The notes beneath the pieces are model-generated. The model ran no database searches. It was not told the DNA's origin and saw only the letters and a list, made by a program, of their open reading frames with translations. The translations under genes and the position numbers were made by a program. 64,000 bases of DNA from Paracoccaceae bacterium (GTDB lineage: Bacteria > Pseudomonadota > Alphaproteobacteria > Rhodobacterales > Rhodobacteraceae): assembly GCA_017510335.1 (NCBI GenBank), contig JAFWNM010000037.1, positions 1-64,000 of the forward strand, in the 5' to 3' direction. Of this stretch, positions 16,360 to 24,462 are shown piece by piece. Each line of letters opens with the position of its first letter. The first letter of the stretch is position 1.

Positions 16360-17466
16360 ATGAATAGTCAAATCATCATCCGCGGAACGGCCATTGCGAT
16401 TGCCGGAATTGCAGCATCCATCTTCGCTGCCAAGGAATTCATGGTGGAAGCCCCGCAATCGCACGCCCAGACACAGGTTTCGCCGCAAAATACCAACGGG
16501 GCGGTTGTCGGTGCCAGTTTGCTGGGCGCGGGGTCCGCGCCAGCCGAGATCAGTGCGCAACCGGCCAACAGTCAGGCTGAAGACACACTGATATTTGACG
16601 CTGACCTGGCCGATGGCACCGAAAATTCCACACAGCGCGAAACTGAGCTGGTGCTGGGCGCGCTGGACACAGTCGTGCCAAGCGATACCGCATCGCGTCT
16701 GGATGCCGATTTCCGCCCGGAACTGGCACTGGCCGAAACCAGCACGCGCGGCAATGACGCAAGCTGCGCGCCCGTCATGACACTGGAACCAAGCGTTGAT
16801 GCGCTGGTGAATCTGCGCGTGTCAGCGCCGTGCAACATGTCCGAACGCATTGTCATCAGCCATGACGACCTGGCCTTCAGTGCCTATACCGATGATGACG
16901 GGGTTCTGTCGGTCTATATTCCAGCGCTGTCCGAAAATGCCAGTGTCGACGCCTTTCTTGAAGATGGCACGATCTTGCAAGACAGTGTGACAGTGCCTGA
17001 TGTGGCGCTTCATCACCGTGTGATTGTGCAATGGACCGGGGATATCGGCCTAAGCCTGCACGCCTTTCATCGTGGTGCCGCTTATGACAGCAGCGGCCAT
17101 ATTCATGCCTCGCGCCCGTTTGACCCTGACCTTCAGGAAGCGTTTGTCATTGGTCTGGGCGAAGCGCGCGGCCCTGAACCGATGATGGCGCATATCTATT
17201 CGGTTCCAGTCAGCATGCTGGACCAATCGCGCATGGAACTGGAAGCCGTGCATGATATGCGCAGCTGCGGCAAGGATGTGTCCGCCTATATCGTGCAAAG
17301 CGGTGGCGGGTTGCGCGCCGAATTGAAGGAACTGTCGCTGGCTATGCCCGCATGTGGCATGGATCAGGGTTTGGCAGTCATCGCCCTGCCGTTCGAGCAT
17401 GCCCAGCACGCAGAACTGCTGGACCTGGGCGTTTCCCCCGTGACGCTGGCCGCCGATCAGGACTAG
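16360..17466 (+). CDS. Exported/membrane-anchored protein of unknown function (Rhodobacterales 'translocase'-annotated type)
   Basis: 368 residues. The N-terminal segment MNSQIIIRGTAIAIAGIAASIFAA is a single uncleaved or signal helix, followed by an Ala/Pro/Gln-rich linker to about residue 140. A folded region then has Cys residues (SCAPVMTLEP, SAPCNMSERI, RSCGKDV, PACGMDQG) that could form disulfides in the periplasm. Proteins of this layout recur in Rhodobacterales and are often labelled 'translocase' without evidence; I see no transporter or SecA motif. The ATG at 16360 is chosen because it begins the hydrophobic helix. Role unknown. Confidence 0.6.
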   Translation: MNSQIIIRGTAIAIAGIAASIFAAKEFMVEAPQSHAQTQVSPQNTNGAVVGASLLGAGSAPAEISAQPANSQAEDTLIFDADLADGTENSTQRETELVLGALDTVVPSDTASRLDADFRPELALAETSTRGNDASCAPVMTLEPSVDALVNLRVSAPCNMSERIVISHDDLAFSAYTDDDGVLSVYIPALSENASVDAFLEDGTILQDSVTVPDVALHHRVIVQWTGDIGLSLHAFHRGAAYDSSGHIHASRPFDPDLQEAFVIGLGEARGPEPMMAHIYSVPVSMLDQSRMELEAVHDMRSCGKDVSAYIVQSGGGLRAELKELSLAMPACGMDQGLAVIALPFEHAQHAELLDLGVSPVTLAADQD

Positions 17467-17467
17467 T

Positions 17468-17514
17468 GCATGTGGCCCAAAAGTGGGAACGGGTTTTGAG
17501 CTTTTCGAACATGC
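17468..17514. repeat. Short imperfect palindrome, alphaproteobacterial REP-like
   Basis: Immediately after the exported-protein gene, arms GCATGT (17468-17473) and ACATGC (17509-17514) bracket CCCAAAAG...GGGTTTTGAG, giving a 47-bp imperfect palindrome. Its layout resembles short palindromic repeats common in alphaproteobacterial intergenic DNA (GCATGTCG-CAAAAG...TTTTG-ACATGC type). The part GAGCTTTTCGAACATGCG is shared, with one mismatch, with the hairpin at 11500-11535. The rest of the 191-bp convergent gap (17515-17657) shows nothing I can name. Confidence 0.45.
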
Positions 17515-17657
17515 GCGATCATGGGATTTTGGCGTGCCGCTTGAATTCGAATGAACATGGACCGCCGTTTTGCGACACCTTGCCCGCAAGGGTGGCGCCA
17601 AAGCAGTGATCGGTCACTATGTGGGCGTTTCATAGTGCAAGACTGGTGGTATTGCAG

Positions 17658-18425
17658 CTATAGCAAGCCACTGCTGCGAAAGCTAAGTTCACAGGCCTGT
17701 CCAATCACAATATGGTCGTGAAGGGTGATCGACAACGCATCGCATGCTGCAAGAATGGTTTGTGTCATGTCAATATCCGCCTGCGACGGTGTGGGGTCAC
17801 CAGAGGGGTGGTTATGCACCAAAATCAGCGCCGAGGCGTTCAGTTCCAGTGCGCGGCGCAATATTTCACGCGGATAAACCGGCACATGATCAACAGTGCC
17901 CTGCCCCTGTGCCTCATCCGCGACAAGAACATTCTTGCGGTCCAGAAACAGCACGCGAAATTGTTCGGTGTCGCGGTGTGACATTGTGGTGTGGCAATAA
18001 TCCAGCAACGCGGCCCAACTGGAAATGATGGGCCTGTTCATGACCTTAGCGCGCGCCATGCGCTGCGCGCAGGCCCCCGCCAGCTTCAGTTCCACGATCA
18101 CGGCATCGCCCACACCGGGCACTGCGCGCAAGCGCCCTTCGGGGGCGGCGATCACGCGGTTCAAGTCGCCGAACATGTCCATCAACGCGCGCGCAAGCGG
18201 TTTGACGTCCTGCCGCGGGATGGCGCGAAACAGCAGCAGTTCCAGCAATTCGTAATCGGGCATTGCGTCCGCGCCACCATCAAGGAAACGCGCACGCAGT
18301 CTTTTGCGGTGGTCGCGCAGGTAAGATGGCACTGTCGCGCCCGATGGTTTGGTGGCGGCTGCAGCCGCCCCTTTGGCAAAAAGGGGCAAGGCCGCATCTG
18401 AAAACCCTGAACTTTCCTGTTCCAT
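17658..18425 (-). CDS. radC: RadC/JAB1-MPN domain protein
   Basis: 255-residue protein with an N-terminal helix-hairpin-helix part (LRAVPGVGDAVIVELKLA) and a C-terminal JAMM metalloprotease-like fold. The zinc motif is intact: H204-N-H206-P-S-G-D-P-T-P-S214-x2-D217. Despite the historical name, a DNA repair role for RadC is not established. The gene follows dnaJ on the same strand with a short gap. The length is slightly longer than E. coli RadC because of a poorly conserved N-terminal extension (residues 1-30). Confidence 0.92.
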   Translation of the reverse strand: MEQESSGFSDAALPLFAKGAAAAATKPSGATVPSYLRDHRKRLRARFLDGGADAMPDYELLELLLFRAIPRQDVKPLARALMDMFGDLNRVIAAPEGRLRAVPGVGDAVIVELKLAGACAQRMARAKVMNRPIISSWAALLDYCHTTMSHRDTEQFRVLFLDRKNVLVADEAQGQGTVDHVPVYPREILRRALELNASALILVHNHPSGDPTPSQADIDMTQTILAACDALSITLHDHIVIGQACELSFRSSGLL

Positions 18426-18482
18426 AGCCGGTATCTTGCCCCCAAAGGGCTAAGAAACCGTTAACCACGCCGTGGCCAGAGT

Positions 18483-19643
18483 TCAGTTTTTCATGCCATC
18501 CCAGAAGCTTTTGACCTTGTCAAAGAACCCGCTGCTTTCGGGGTTGTTTTCCGCACTCAGCTTCTCGAACTCTGCCAGCAATTCCTTCTGGCGCGTTGTC
18601 AGGTTGACAGGGGTTTCCACGGCCAGTTCGATCAGCATGTCCCCCTGCCCGGCGCCACGCAACGCGGGCATACCCTTGCCGCGCAGGCGCATTTGCCGCC
18701 CCGACTGGCTGCCTGCGGGAATTTTTACGCGAGAGCGGCCGCCGTCAATGGTGGGCACTTCCACTTCGCCCCCAAGGGCCGCGCGCGCCATGCTGACGGG
18801 CACATGACAATACAACGTCACACCGTCGCGCTTGAATATCTGGTGTTCGGCCACATTGACAAAGATATACAAATCCCCCGCCGGGCCACCGCGCAGTCCT
18901 GCCTCGCCTTCGCCTGACAGGCGGATGCGGGTGCCGGTTTCCACGCCTGCGGGTATGTTGACCGACAAGGTTGATTCCTTCTCGACACGCCCTGCCCCGC
19001 CACAGGCCGCGCAGGGGTTCTTGACGATCTGGCCATTGCCCCCACAGGTGGGACAGGTGCGTTCCACTGTGAAAAACCCTTGTTGCGCGCGCACTTTGCC
19101 CATGCCCGAACATGTCGGGCAGGTCACGGGTTCCGCGCCCCCTTCGGCCCCTGTGCCATTGCAGGACTCACATTGGGACAAGCGCGGCACACGAATGGTT
19201 TTGCGCGTCCCGCTGAACGCTTCTTCCAGCGTTATGCGCAGGTTATACCGCAGGTCCGACCCGCGGCTGGCGCGTGCGCGCGCCCCGCCCCGCCCACCAC
19301 CGACAAAATCCCCGAACAGGTCTTCGAACACATCGGAAAACGCGCTGGCAAAGTCGCCATTGCCCGCAAACCCGCCCCCACGCGCGCCGGGATTACCCCC
19401 GCCGCCGCCCATGCTGCCGTCAAATGCCGCATGGCCGAAACGGTCATAGGCGGCCTTGCGGTCGGGATCTTTCAGCGCGTCATAGGCTTCAGTGGCTTCC
19501 TTGAACTGCGCTTCGGCATTGGGGTTGTCGGAATTGCGGTCGGGATGTAATTCCTTGGCTTTTTTGCGATAGGCTTTCTTGATTTCCTCGCTCGATGCGG
19601 AACGGCTGACACCCAGAACTTCATAGAAATCGCGTTTGGCCAT
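18483..19643 (-). CDS. dnaJ: Chaperone DnaJ (Hsp40)
   Basis: 386-residue type I J-protein, co-chaperone that stimulates DnaK ATPase activity. Domains in order: J domain with HPD motif ([10 protein letters not shown]), Gly/Phe-rich linker (about 75-110), four CxxCxGxG zinc repeats ([32 protein letters not shown]), then the substrate-binding C-terminal domains. It lies 73 bp downstream of dnaK, the usual heat-shock pair. All key residues are intact. Confidence 0.97.
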   Translation of the reverse strand: MAKRDFYEVLGVSRSASSEEIKKAYRKKAKELHPDRNSDNPNAEAQFKEATEAYDALKDPDRKAAYDRFGHAAFDGSMGGGGGNPGARGGGFAGNGDFASAFSDVFEDLFGDFVGGGRGGARARASRGSDLRYNLRITLEEAFSGTRKTIRVPRLSQCESCNGTGAEGGAEPVTCPTCSGMGKVRAQQGFFTVERTCPTCGGNGQIVKNPCAACGGAGRVEKESTLSVNIPAGVETGTRIRLSGEGEAGLRGGPAGDLYIFVNVAEHQIFKRDGVTLYCHVPVSMARAALGGEVEVPTIDGGRSRVKIPAGSQSGRQMRLRGKGMPALRGAGQGDMLIELAVETPVNLTTRQKELLAEFEKLSAENNPESSGFFDKVKSFWDGMKN

Positions 19644-19716
19644 GTGGGCTTACTTTCCAATGATGCAACCGGCCTGAACGGGCGTCAGACCGGCTGCGGG
19701 TTTCCTGCCAAGGGGT

Positions 19717-21630
19717 TTACTTGCGCTTGTTGTCGCCAAGATCTTCGAAATCGGCATCCACAATGTCATCATCAACGCTGCGCGGTTCATCCGAATCCGC
19801 ATCAGCCCCCTCTGCGGCGTCTGCCTGCGCCTTGTAGATGGCCTCGCCCAGTTTCATGGACGCTTCTGTGACATTCTGAATACCGGATTTGATCTTGCCG
19901 GCATCTTCGCTTTCGACAGTTTCCTTCAGCGCGGCAATCGCCAGTTCGATCGCTTCAACCGTGGTCGGGTCCACCTTGTCCTTGTGTTCTTCCACCGCTT
20001 TTTCGGTGGAGTGGATCAGGCTTTCGGCCTGGTTCTTGGCCTCGACCAGTTCGCGGCGTTTCTTGTCGGCTTCGGCATTGGCTTCGGCGTCCTTGACCAT
20101 TTTTTCAATATCGTCATCCGACCGACCGCCAGACGCCTGAATCGTGATCTTCTGCTCTTTGCCGGTGCCCTTGTCCTTGGCGGACACATTGACAATGCCG
20201 TTGGCGTCAATGTCGAATGTCACCTCGATCTGGGGCATCCCGCGCGGGGCTGGCGGAATATTCTCAAGGTTGAACTGGCCCAGCATCTTGTTGTCTGCGG
20301 CCATTTCGCGTTCGCCCTGGAACACGCGGATTGTCACAGCGCTTTGGTGGTCTTCGGCAGTTGAAAACACCTGGCTTTTCTTGGTCGGAATGGTGGTGTT
20401 GCGGTCGATCAGACGGGTAAACACCCCGCCCAGCGTTTCAATGCCCAGCGACAGCGGCGTGACATCCAGCAGCACCACATCCTTGACATCGCCTTGCAGC
20501 ACACCTGCCTGAATGGCCGCACCCATGGCCACAACTTCGTCAGGGTTCACGCCCTTATGGGGTTCCTTGCCAAAGAAGTTGGTCACTTCTTCAATCACCT
20601 TCGGCATGCGGGTCATACCGCCCACCAAGATCACCTCGTCAATGTCGCCCTTGGACAGGCCCGCATCTTTCAGCGCAGCCGCGCAGGGTTTCAGCGAGTT
20701 CTTGATCAGGTCGCCCACAAGCGATTCCAGCTTGGCGCGTGTCAGTTTCATGACAAGGTGCAACGGCTGGCCGGTATTCTTGTCCATGCTGATGAAGGGC
20801 TGGTTGATTTCTGTCTGGCTGGAACTGGACAGTTCAATCTTGGCCTTCTCGGCGGCTTCTTTCAGGCGCTGCAGGGCCATCTTGTCCAGCGTCAGGTCAA
20901 CGCCATTCTCTTTCTTGAACTCGTCCGCCAGATAATTGACGATGCGCATGTCAAAGTCTTCGCCGCCAAGGAACGTATCACCATTGGTGGATTTCACTTC
21001 AAACAGGCCGTCATCGATTTCCAGAATGGTAATGTCGAACGTGCCGCCACCAAGGTCATAGACCGCGATGGTGCGGGTTTCTTTCTTGTCCAGACCATAG
21101 GCCAGGGCCGCAGCGGTGGGTTCGTTGATGATGCGCAGCACTTCCAGACCGGCAATCTTGCCCGCGTCCTTGGTGGCCTGACGCTGGGCGTCGTTGAAAT
21201 AGGCGGGCACAGTGATCACGGCCTGGGTGACCTTTTCGCCAAGATAGCTTTCCGCGGTTTCCTTCATCTTTTGCAGGATGAAGGCGGAAATCTGGCTGGG
21301 GCTGTATTTTTCGCCGCGCGATTCGACCCACGCATCGCCATTGCCGCCATCGATGATGTTATAGGGGACAAGGTTCTTGTCCTTTTCCACCTCTGCATCA
21401 GTCAGGCGGCGCCCGATCAGGCGCTTGACGGCAAACACAGTGTTGGTGGGGTTGGTGACGGCCTGACGCTTGGCGGGCTGGCCGACAAGGCGCTCGTTTT
21501 CCGTAAACGCAACGATGGACGGCGTGGTGCGCGCGCCTTCGGCGTTTTCAATAACCCGTGCAGCTGCCCCGTCCATGATGGCAACGCAAGAGTTGGTGGT
21601 CCCAAGGTCAATCCCGATGACTTTAGCCAT
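19717..21630 (-). CDS. dnaK: Chaperone DnaK (Hsp70)
   Basis: 637-residue Hsp70 ATPase, full length. The N-terminal [17 protein letters not shown] phosphate loop, the [16 protein letters not shown] segment, the linker [16 protein letters not shown] and a C-terminal acidic tail ([18 protein letters not shown]) are all present. The ATG at 21630 begins the invariant N-terminus; the frame is open upstream by chance. A candidate RpoH-type promoter lies about 105 bp upstream (21735-21766). Transcribed toward dnaJ. Confidence 0.98.
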   Translation of the reverse strand: MAKVIGIDLGTTNSCVAIMDGAAARVIENAEGARTTPSIVAFTENERLVGQPAKRQAVTNPTNTVFAVKRLIGRRLTDAEVEKDKNLVPYNIIDGGNGDAWVESRGEKYSPSQISAFILQKMKETAESYLGEKVTQAVITVPAYFNDAQRQATKDAGKIAGLEVLRIINEPTAAALAYGLDKKETRTIAVYDLGGGTFDITILEIDDGLFEVKSTNGDTFLGGEDFDMRIVNYLADEFKKENGVDLTLDKMALQRLKEAAEKAKIELSSSSQTEINQPFISMDKNTGQPLHLVMKLTRAKLESLVGDLIKNSLKPCAAALKDAGLSKGDIDEVILVGGMTRMPKVIEEVTNFFGKEPHKGVNPDEVVAMGAAIQAGVLQGDVKDVVLLDVTPLSLGIETLGGVFTRLIDRNTTIPTKKSQVFSTAEDHQSAVTIRVFQGEREMAADNKMLGQFNLENIPPAPRGMPQIEVTFDIDANGIVNVSAKDKGTGKEQKITIQASGGRSDDDIEKMVKDAEANAEADKKRRELVEAKNQAESLIHSTEKAVEEHKDKVDPTTVEAIELAIAALKETVESEDAGKIKSGIQNVTEASMKLGEAIYKAQADAAEGADADSDEPRSVDDDIVDADFEDLGDNKRK

Positions 21631-21734
21631 GATGTGCATCCTCTTCTTCAAGCGATGTGGCAGCGGGCTGGTCCGTGCAGGCCCCGGCCCATCTGTTTTT
21701 CGTTGCAACACCCCAGGTCGGGGTGACTTGATCG

Positions 21735-21766
21735 CTATATAGGAAGGGGGTTTGGGGGCTGCAACC
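21735..21766 (-). promoter_or_regulatory. Candidate heat-shock (RpoH-type) promoter of dnaK
   Basis: Read on the minus strand, a -35-like GGTTGCAG (TTGCAG at 21764-21759) is followed, 15 bases on, by CCTATATAG (21743-21735), which resembles the CCTATNT -10 of alphaproteobacterial RpoH promoters. It leaves a leader of about 100 nt before the dnaK ATG. The -35 is not a perfect CTTG. Confidence 0.5.
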
Positions 21767-21891
21767 GTAACAGAGCTGTGAATTGCATATCATTCAAGAA
21801 TTTCTTGGCGGAAACAGCCGCGCCACCGGCACTGACGGCGCGGGCAAGGCGCAACTGCGCGCAGCGGGGCGAATGTTTCCGTGGCACCCAA

Positions 21892-23898
21892 TCAGGCCGC
21901 CAGCCCGCGCCCTTTCAGCAGCGCCTCAACGCCCGGCATGCGCCCGCGAAACGCGGTGTAAAGCGCCTCTGCTTCGTCACTGCCACCGGCGGACAGGATG
22001 AAGCGTTCCAGCTTCTTCGCCGTGTCGCTATCGAAGGCATCGCCAGCGTCACGAAATGCCTCGAACGCGTCGGCATCCATTACTTCGGACCACATGTAAC
22101 TGTAATACCCGCTGGAATAGCCGTCGCCCGAAAACACATGCGCGAAATGCGGGGTTGCGTGGCGCATGCGGATCGCGCGCGGCATGCCCAAGCCGTCCAG
22201 CACCTGCGCCTGTTTCTGCATGGGGTCGGCGGGGGGCGGGCCATCATGGAAGTCAAGATCCACCAGCGCAGAGGCCACATATTCCACTGTGGCAAAGCCC
22301 TGATCGAAATTCTGCGCGGCCAGCAGACGGTCCAGCATGTCCTGGGGCATTGGGGCGCCCGTGTCCACATGGCGGGCATGTTGGGCCAGCACTTCGGGCA
22401 CTTCCAGCCAGTGTTCATACAACTGGCTGGGCAGTTCCACGAAATCGCGCGCCACAGAAGTGCCGGAAATCAGCCCATAGGTGACATCTGACAGCATCTG
22501 GTGCAGCGCGTGCCCGAATTCGTGAAACAGTGTGCGCGCATCGTCATAGGACAACAGCGCGGGCGCGCCTTTGGCAAAATTGCAGATATTCACGACAATC
22601 GGCCGCACATCACCGCCCAGCTTGCGCTGGCTGCGCATGGTCGAACACCACGCCCCCGACCGTTTGGACCCGCGCGCGAAATAATCGCCAATAAACACGG
22701 CCATATGCCTGCCATTGCGCGTCACCTCCCATGCGCGGGCATCAGGGTGGTATAGGGGCACATCCAGCGCGCGGAATTCCAGCCCGAACAGGCGGTTCGC
22801 GCAGTCAAACGCGGCCGCGATCATGCTGTCCAGCGCAAGATAGGGTTTCAGTGCGGCCTCATCCAGATCATGTTCCGCGCGGCGCAGTTTTTCCGCATAG
22901 AACCGCCAGTCCCACGGCTCCAGCGGGCCATCATACCCGTCAGCGTGCAGCATCGCTTCCAGCTTGGCGGCATCGGCCATGGCCTTGGCGCGGGCGGGTG
23001 CCCAGACCTGCATCAGCAAATCGCGCACCGCGTCTGGCGTGCGGGCCATTTCGGTTTCCAGCTTGTAGCGCGCGAAACTGTCATAGCCCAGCAGGTTCGC
23101 GCGTTCACTGCGCAGGGCCAGAATTTCAGCGGCAATCGCGCGGTTGTCCGTTTCGCCACCATTTGCGCCGCGCGCGGTCCATGCCTGATAGGCTTTTTCG
23201 CGCAAGTCGCGGCGTGTGGAAAACTGCAAGAACGGCACAATCAGCGAGCGGTTCAGCGTAACGACATATCCATCGCGGCCACGCTCCTCGGCGGCGGCTT
23301 TTGCACTGGCCACCGCAAAATCCGGCAGGCCCGAAAGATCGTCCAGTGCCATGACCCAATCGCGTTCATCGGCCAGCAGGTTCTGGGTAAATTGCGTGCC
23401 CAATGTGGCAAGGCGGGATTTCACATCGGTCAGGCGGGCGGCATCCGCCCCGTCCAGCGCGGCGCCTGCGCGCACGAACATACGCCGATACAGCATCAGA
23501 ACCCGCGCCTGTTCGGCGTTCAGGTCCAACTGGTCGCGGCTGGTCCACAGCGTTTCAATCCGGTCAAACAGCTTGCGATTATTGATGATTTCCGACGAAT
23601 AGGCCGACAGTTTGGGCGACAGGTCGCGTTGTAGCGCGTCGCGCGCCGGGTTGGAATCACTGCCCGACAGGTTGAAAAACACCCCCGCCACACGGTCCAG
23701 CAGGTCATCGGCGCGTTCCATCGCCTCAATGGTGTTGGCGAAGCTCGGTGCGTCGGGATTGTCGGCAATCGTGGCATAGGCCGCGCGCCCTGCGTGCATG
23801 GCGGCATCAAAGGCGGGGGCGAAATCCGCATCTTCAATATCAGCGAATGGTGGAAGCTGGAAATCGGTATGCCATTGGGCAAGAAGCGGGTTTGTCAT
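21892..23898 (-). CDS. M3 family metallopeptidase (oligopeptidase A/peptidyl-dipeptidase type)
   Basis: 668-residue zinc peptidase of the thimet oligopeptidase (M3A) family. The HEFGHALHQML zinc motif (HExxH) sits in its usual place about two thirds of the way along, with the family segments RTLFHEFGHAL and GYYSYMWSEVMDADAF; a second, downstream glutamate ligand is expected. There is no signal peptide, so it is cytoplasmic and would hydrolyse short peptides left by proteases. It sits on the same strand as dnaK but upstream, with the dnaK promoter in between. Confidence 0.9.
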   Translation of the reverse strand: MTNPLLAQWHTDFQLPPFADIEDADFAPAFDAAMHAGRAAYATIADNPDAPSFANTIEAMERADDLLDRVAGVFFNLSGSDSNPARDALQRDLSPKLSAYSSEIINNRKLFDRIETLWTSRDQLDLNAEQARVLMLYRRMFVRAGAALDGADAARLTDVKSRLATLGTQFTQNLLADERDWVMALDDLSGLPDFAVASAKAAAEERGRDGYVVTLNRSLIVPFLQFSTRRDLREKAYQAWTARGANGGETDNRAIAAEILALRSERANLLGYDSFARYKLETEMARTPDAVRDLLMQVWAPARAKAMADAAKLEAMLHADGYDGPLEPWDWRFYAEKLRRAEHDLDEAALKPYLALDSMIAAAFDCANRLFGLEFRALDVPLYHPDARAWEVTRNGRHMAVFIGDYFARGSKRSGAWCSTMRSQRKLGGDVRPIVVNICNFAKGAPALLSYDDARTLFHEFGHALHQMLSDVTYGLISGTSVARDFVELPSQLYEHWLEVPEVLAQHARHVDTGAPMPQDMLDRLLAAQNFDQGFATVEYVASALVDLDFHDGPPPADPMQKQAQVLDGLGMPRAIRMRHATPHFAHVFSGDGYSSGYYSYMWSEVMDADAFEAFRDAGDAFDSDTAKKLERFILSAGGSDEAEALYTAFRGRMPGVEALLKGRGLAA

Positions 23899-23970
23899 GG
23901 GCTGGCCTTTGCGTGTCGGGTTGACTACAAGCTAGGCCCGATACGGGGCAGGTTCAATGGGCACTGTCAG

Positions 23971-24408
23971 CTACGGCATGGATGCGGCCTGTCGTGCCAC
24001 GGCGGCCACATCAAGGCTAAGCTGCAGCCAATGTTCCATATCCGTGACAGGAACCCAACGCGCGTCCAGCGCGTCATCGGCGGCAACAGGGTCGCCAGCT
24101 TGCCAGTCGCATTGCACCGCAATCAGGGCGAAATGTTGCACCATCACGCCGTTTTCATCGTGGCCATAGGCATCAAGGGCCGTGAAGACCCGCCGCGCAA
24201 CCGCCCGCACGCCGGTTTCTTCAAACAATTCCCGTTCGGCAGCCGCCAGCAGGGTTTCGCCAAATTCCAGCTTGCCCCCGGGGAAGCCCCAAAGGCCCGC
24301 GTCAGGCGGGTTGGCGCGCTGGATCAACAGCACCTGCCCGTCACGGATAACCACCGCCAGAACGGCGGGGATGGGACGCATAGGCGGGGCGGGCGGGTTG
24401 TGGGCCAT
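23971..24408 (-). CDS. NUDIX hydrolase
   Basis: 145-residue Nudix protein. The catalytic box G-x5-E-x7-REUxEExGU is complete (GGKLEFGETLLAAAERELFEETGV). Family members hydrolyse nucleoside diphosphate derivatives, for example ADP-ribose or oxidised nucleotides; the WxxPGGK-like lead (LWGFPGGK) is seen in the ADP-ribose/8-oxo-dGTP branches. The ATG at 24408 (MAHNPPAPPMRPIPAVL) is used; both a start 12 codons upstream and MRPIPAVL are possible. Substrate not assignable. Confidence 0.85.
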   Translation of the reverse strand: MAHNPPAPPMRPIPAVLAVVIRDGQVLLIQRANPPDAGLWGFPGGKLEFGETLLAAAERELFEETGVRAVARRVFTALDAYGHDENGVMVQHFALIAVQCDWQAGDPVAADDALDARWVPVTDMEHWLQLSLDVAAVARQAASMP

Positions 24409-24462
24409 GACACGCAAGGTAGCGCCCGCCAGCACGCGCCGCAAGCCGCCGTTGTGCCCCTT

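Noticed and set aside
20494-21726. Plus-strand open frame opposite dnaK
   Set aside because: Antisense to the conserved DnaK sequence, with no ribosome binding site or domain.
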